Assembly: GCF_032118995.1 (NCBI RefSeq)
Contig: NC_092657.1
Span: 16,040,181 to 16,104,180 of the forward strand
Direction: 5' to 3'
Length of the DNA: 64,000 nucleotides
Source of the DNA: Asterias amurensis
Lineage: Eukaryota > Echinodermata > Asteroidea > Forcipulatida > Asteriidae
In this document: in pieces, positions 61,479 through 64,000 of the stretch
How positions within the stretch are numbered: the first letter of the stretch is position 1
Layout: each line of letters begins with the position of its first letter
Notes under the pieces: generated by a model
The model's database searches: none
The model's input: only the letters and a program-made list of their open reading frames with translations
Told to the model about the DNA's origin: nothing
Made by a program: the position numbers and the translations under genes

Positions 61479-62487
61479 CTCTACCGACTCGGAAACAGGT
61501 TCATCATCTTACCCCTTAAGGTACGGAGTCCCACAGGGGTCGGTATTGGGGCCCCTCCTGTTTAACATTTACATGCTACCCATTGGTCAAGTCATTCGCA
61601 ATCATGGTTTGACCAGTCACTTCTATGCAGATGATACTGTCCTGTATGTATCAGCTTCACCAACTTCAGATGGTGTAACAATGTGCACTTCATCACTTAT
61701 TGAGAGATGTTGCACTGACATCAAACGTTGGATGAACTCAAACTACATGAAACTCAACACTAACAAGACCGAGCTGCTTGTTATAGGTACACCTGGACAT
61801 TTAAATAAAGTTCCTGCCTTCAACTTAAACATTGGAGATGACTGTGTAGAAGTTTCAAAACAAATCAAGAATCTAGGGGTTGTATTTGACCGTAACATGA
61901 AAATGCAAACTCATATTCGTGAAGTAGCTCGTAATGCAATGTACCATCTACATAACAGTAAAATTAAAAAATATCTGACTTACTCGGTTACTGAACAGGT
62001 TATTACATCTCTAGTTATGTTCAGGGGTGGTTATTGTAATGCTCTGCTTGCAGGTCTTCCTCAATCTACCATTGCACCTCTACAACGTGTCCAAAATTGT
62101 GCAGCTAGAATTCTTACAGGTACTAGAAAATTTGATCATGTTACCCCTGTTCTCATGAAATTGCACTGGCTTCCGGTAAAGTATCGTATTATTTATAAAA
62201 TTTGTCTGCTTGGTTTTAAATGTATAAACAGTCTAGCTCCAGGCTATCTTTGTGAACTATTGCTTACGGTTAACTCAACTTCACGTAGGACCACACGTTC
62301 ATCCTCAGATAAAACTAGATATCAACCTGTGAACACTAGATTATGTACTTACGGTGACAGAGCTTTCTCTGCAATAGCACCTCGTCTGTGGAACCAGCTA
62401 AATGTTTGTCTCAGGGAGGAAAACTCCCTCTGTAGCTTTAAATCTGGGCTCAAGACACATCTTTTTAGGGAAGCATTTTTAACTTAA
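61479..62487 (+). pseudogene. LINE reverse transcriptase fragment, open frame of about 335 codons
   Basis: Carries [19 protein letters not shown] (RT motif before the catalytic site), FYADDTVLY (catalytic YADD), [37 protein letters not shown] and the terminal [11 protein letters not shown]. The upstream palm motif and the endonuclease are missing, so it cannot act alone although the remaining frame is intact to the stop at 62,487. Its apparent start at 61,474 lies in the flanking P element and is not the LINE's own. Confidence 0.9.
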
Positions 62488-62789
62488 AGTATTTTTCTAT
62501 GTTCTTACTGCCCTGCTGCTTCATATAATTGTTGCGGTTTTTATAATTGTTATTATCATAATTCTTGTTTGTGTTTTTTACTGGATCAAACAATTCGGTG
62601 GCTTTTACTCAATGTGTTTGATTGATTATATTCATCTTTTTACTTGTACTGTACATGTATCTTTATTGTTTTATGATCATGCTTTATGGATTTTTGTGGT
62701 TAAAAATGTTTGTTGTTGTAAAGCGCCTGGGAGCATTTTTAATGGATCTGGCGCTATATAAATGTCTATTATTATTGTTATTATTAACG
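61479..62789 (+). mobile_element. L2/CR1-like LINE, 5'-truncated
   Basis: Contains the last part of ORF2 and a 3' UTR ending GCGCTATATAAATGTC followed by ATTATT/GTTATT repeats at about 62,765-62,789, the typical microsatellite tail of L2/CR1-like elements. Confidence 0.85.
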
Positions 62790-64000
62790 TTAAACCAGAC
62801 GGGCAGCGGAATTCTGGATACGTTGAAGTTTAGCTATGTCTTTTTGGGGAATGTCAAACAAGAGAGAGTTGCAGTTATCCAGAAGGGAGCTTACACATGA
62901 GTGGACCAGAATCTCTGTAGTTTGCTTATTGAGAAGATGGCGCACTTTGCCGACTCTATAAAGTGCGAACGATGCTTTGCTACATACTATGTTCAGATGC
63001 TGGCGTAGAGATAGATGGCTGTCTAGTGTCACCCCAAGATACCTCACTGCACCACTACATGAGACCCGGGTCTCACCAATGTGTACAGGAGGTAATTCTT
63101 GAGATCTCTTCTTCTGTGAAGTAACATGGAGAATTTTTGTCTTATTGTCGTTCAAGACGAGCTGATTTGTCTTCATCCAATACCGTACATTACGCAGACA
63201 AGCCTCTTGTGTTGATATGGCTAGGTGTTGCTTTCCTTGCTTTACTGACACATAGAGTTGTAGGTCATCCGCATACATCATGCAAGAAACTCCATGACTT
63301 TCAATTATTTATTGGAGAGGGGTAGTATAACATATGAATAGGAGCGGACCAATAACGGATCCCTGTGGAACTCCCCAGCGAATAGGGATCGCTTCAGACA
63401 TAACACCATGCACAATAACATGTTGTTCCCTTTCATGGAGAAATGATGTAAACCAGTCGGCTGGAATACCCGATACACCGAAGGTTACTTTCAGTCTGTG
63501 GAGAAGCATTCCGTGGTCCAAGGTGTCGAAAGCAGAACTCAGGTCCAAGAGAACAAGGATTCCCTCATTTTCATCGTCAAGCGATTGGAGCAGGTCATTC
63601 TGGACCCTCGTCAATGATGTCTCTACACCGTATGATGGCCTGTAAGCAGATTGTCTTGATGCCAAAAGAGAGTTTACATGAAGATGATTCAGAAGTTGTC
63701 GGCACACAACACGCTCCAACACCTTACTGACGAAGGGAAGGTTGGAGATTGGGCGGTAATGTGATAGACAGTCAGGGTCAAGGTTGGGCTTCTTGAGAGT
63801 CGGGACGACCAAAGCAGACTTGAATGATGCGGGGAAAACTCCTGTACGTAGAGACTGGTTAATGATATATGTTATGGCAGGGAGAAGCACAGGTAAGCAT
63901 TCCCTGAACACCGGGGCAGGAATAGGATCTAAAGTACACGACTTGATCTCCGTTGATTTGACAAGCTTTAGGATGTCATCTTCGCGGACAGGTTGGAAGC
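62790..64000 (-). pseudogene. L2/CR1-like LINE reverse transcriptase, runs off the window
   Basis: Read on the minus strand from 64,000: HYRPISNLPFVSKVLERVV, VLLDLSSAFDTLDHGMLL (palm aspartate), WGVPQGSVIGPLLFICYTTP, then one in-frame TAA at 63,309-63,311, then MMYADDLQLYV (catalytic YADD), RYLGVTLDSHLS and LQRIQNSAARLV. It stops at 62,790 where the plus-strand LINE tail begins, so its C-terminus is lost. The frame is open to the window edge. Confidence 0.9.

Overview
The window is animal nuclear DNA: genes are split by GT-AG introns, exons are small islands in AT-rich sequence, and most of the rest is transposon-derived. The repeat families (tRNA-derived SINEs, L2/CR1-like and L1/Tx1-like LINEs, several foldback MITEs) and the extracellular fibrinogen/discoidin gene suggest a marine invertebrate deuterostome. 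I think a sea star or other echinoderm is most likely, but that rests on recalled repeat types and was not searched.

1-9,100: one plus-strand gene with 12 recognisable exons whose 5' end lies before the window. Exons 2-3 encode the first half of a fibrinogen-related domain (FReD). Eight further exons encode four F5/8 type C (discoidin) domains, two exons each. The last exon encodes the second half of the FReD and the stop codon. All splice phases agree, and the two FReD halves sum to about 225 residues, a normal FReD length. The discoidin block (1,740 nt, 580 residues) therefore looks like an insertion into one loop of a single FReD. This is the most unusual biology in the window. Its introns hold two tRNA-derived SINEs, a dead exon copy, short tandem duplications and a 27-bp minisatellite.

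9,100-22,200: no convincing genes. It holds an inverted-repeat element, a diverged tandem duplication, MITE copies (called M1, M2, M3 here), a LINE 3' fragment running into about 800 bp of (ATT)n/(TATTGT)n microsatellite, four near-identical 225-bp SINE-like tandem units, one possible orphan exon (20,620-20,807) and a strong 150-bp hairpin.

22,200-61,480: a repeat-built segmental array. Three tandem units (32,044-46,146; 46,147-56,807; 56,808-61,478, the last cut short) and a partial upstream unit share the same order of blocks. Six copies of a large foldback element (P) lie inside them in alternating orientation. Because the units are copies of each other, empty sites are visible for several later insertions: a 3,158-bp TTAA element (22,329-25,486), a 5'-truncated L1/Tx1-like LINE (28,516-31,356, minus strand), a 435-bp foldback MITE with a 9-bp target duplication (31,516-31,950), and a 3,805-bp DNA transposon (35,034-38,838) with long terminal inverted repeats that carries what looks like the start of a spliced gene.

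61,480-64,000: a plus-strand L2/CR1-like LINE fragment abuts a minus-strand LINE of the same broad class that runs off the window.
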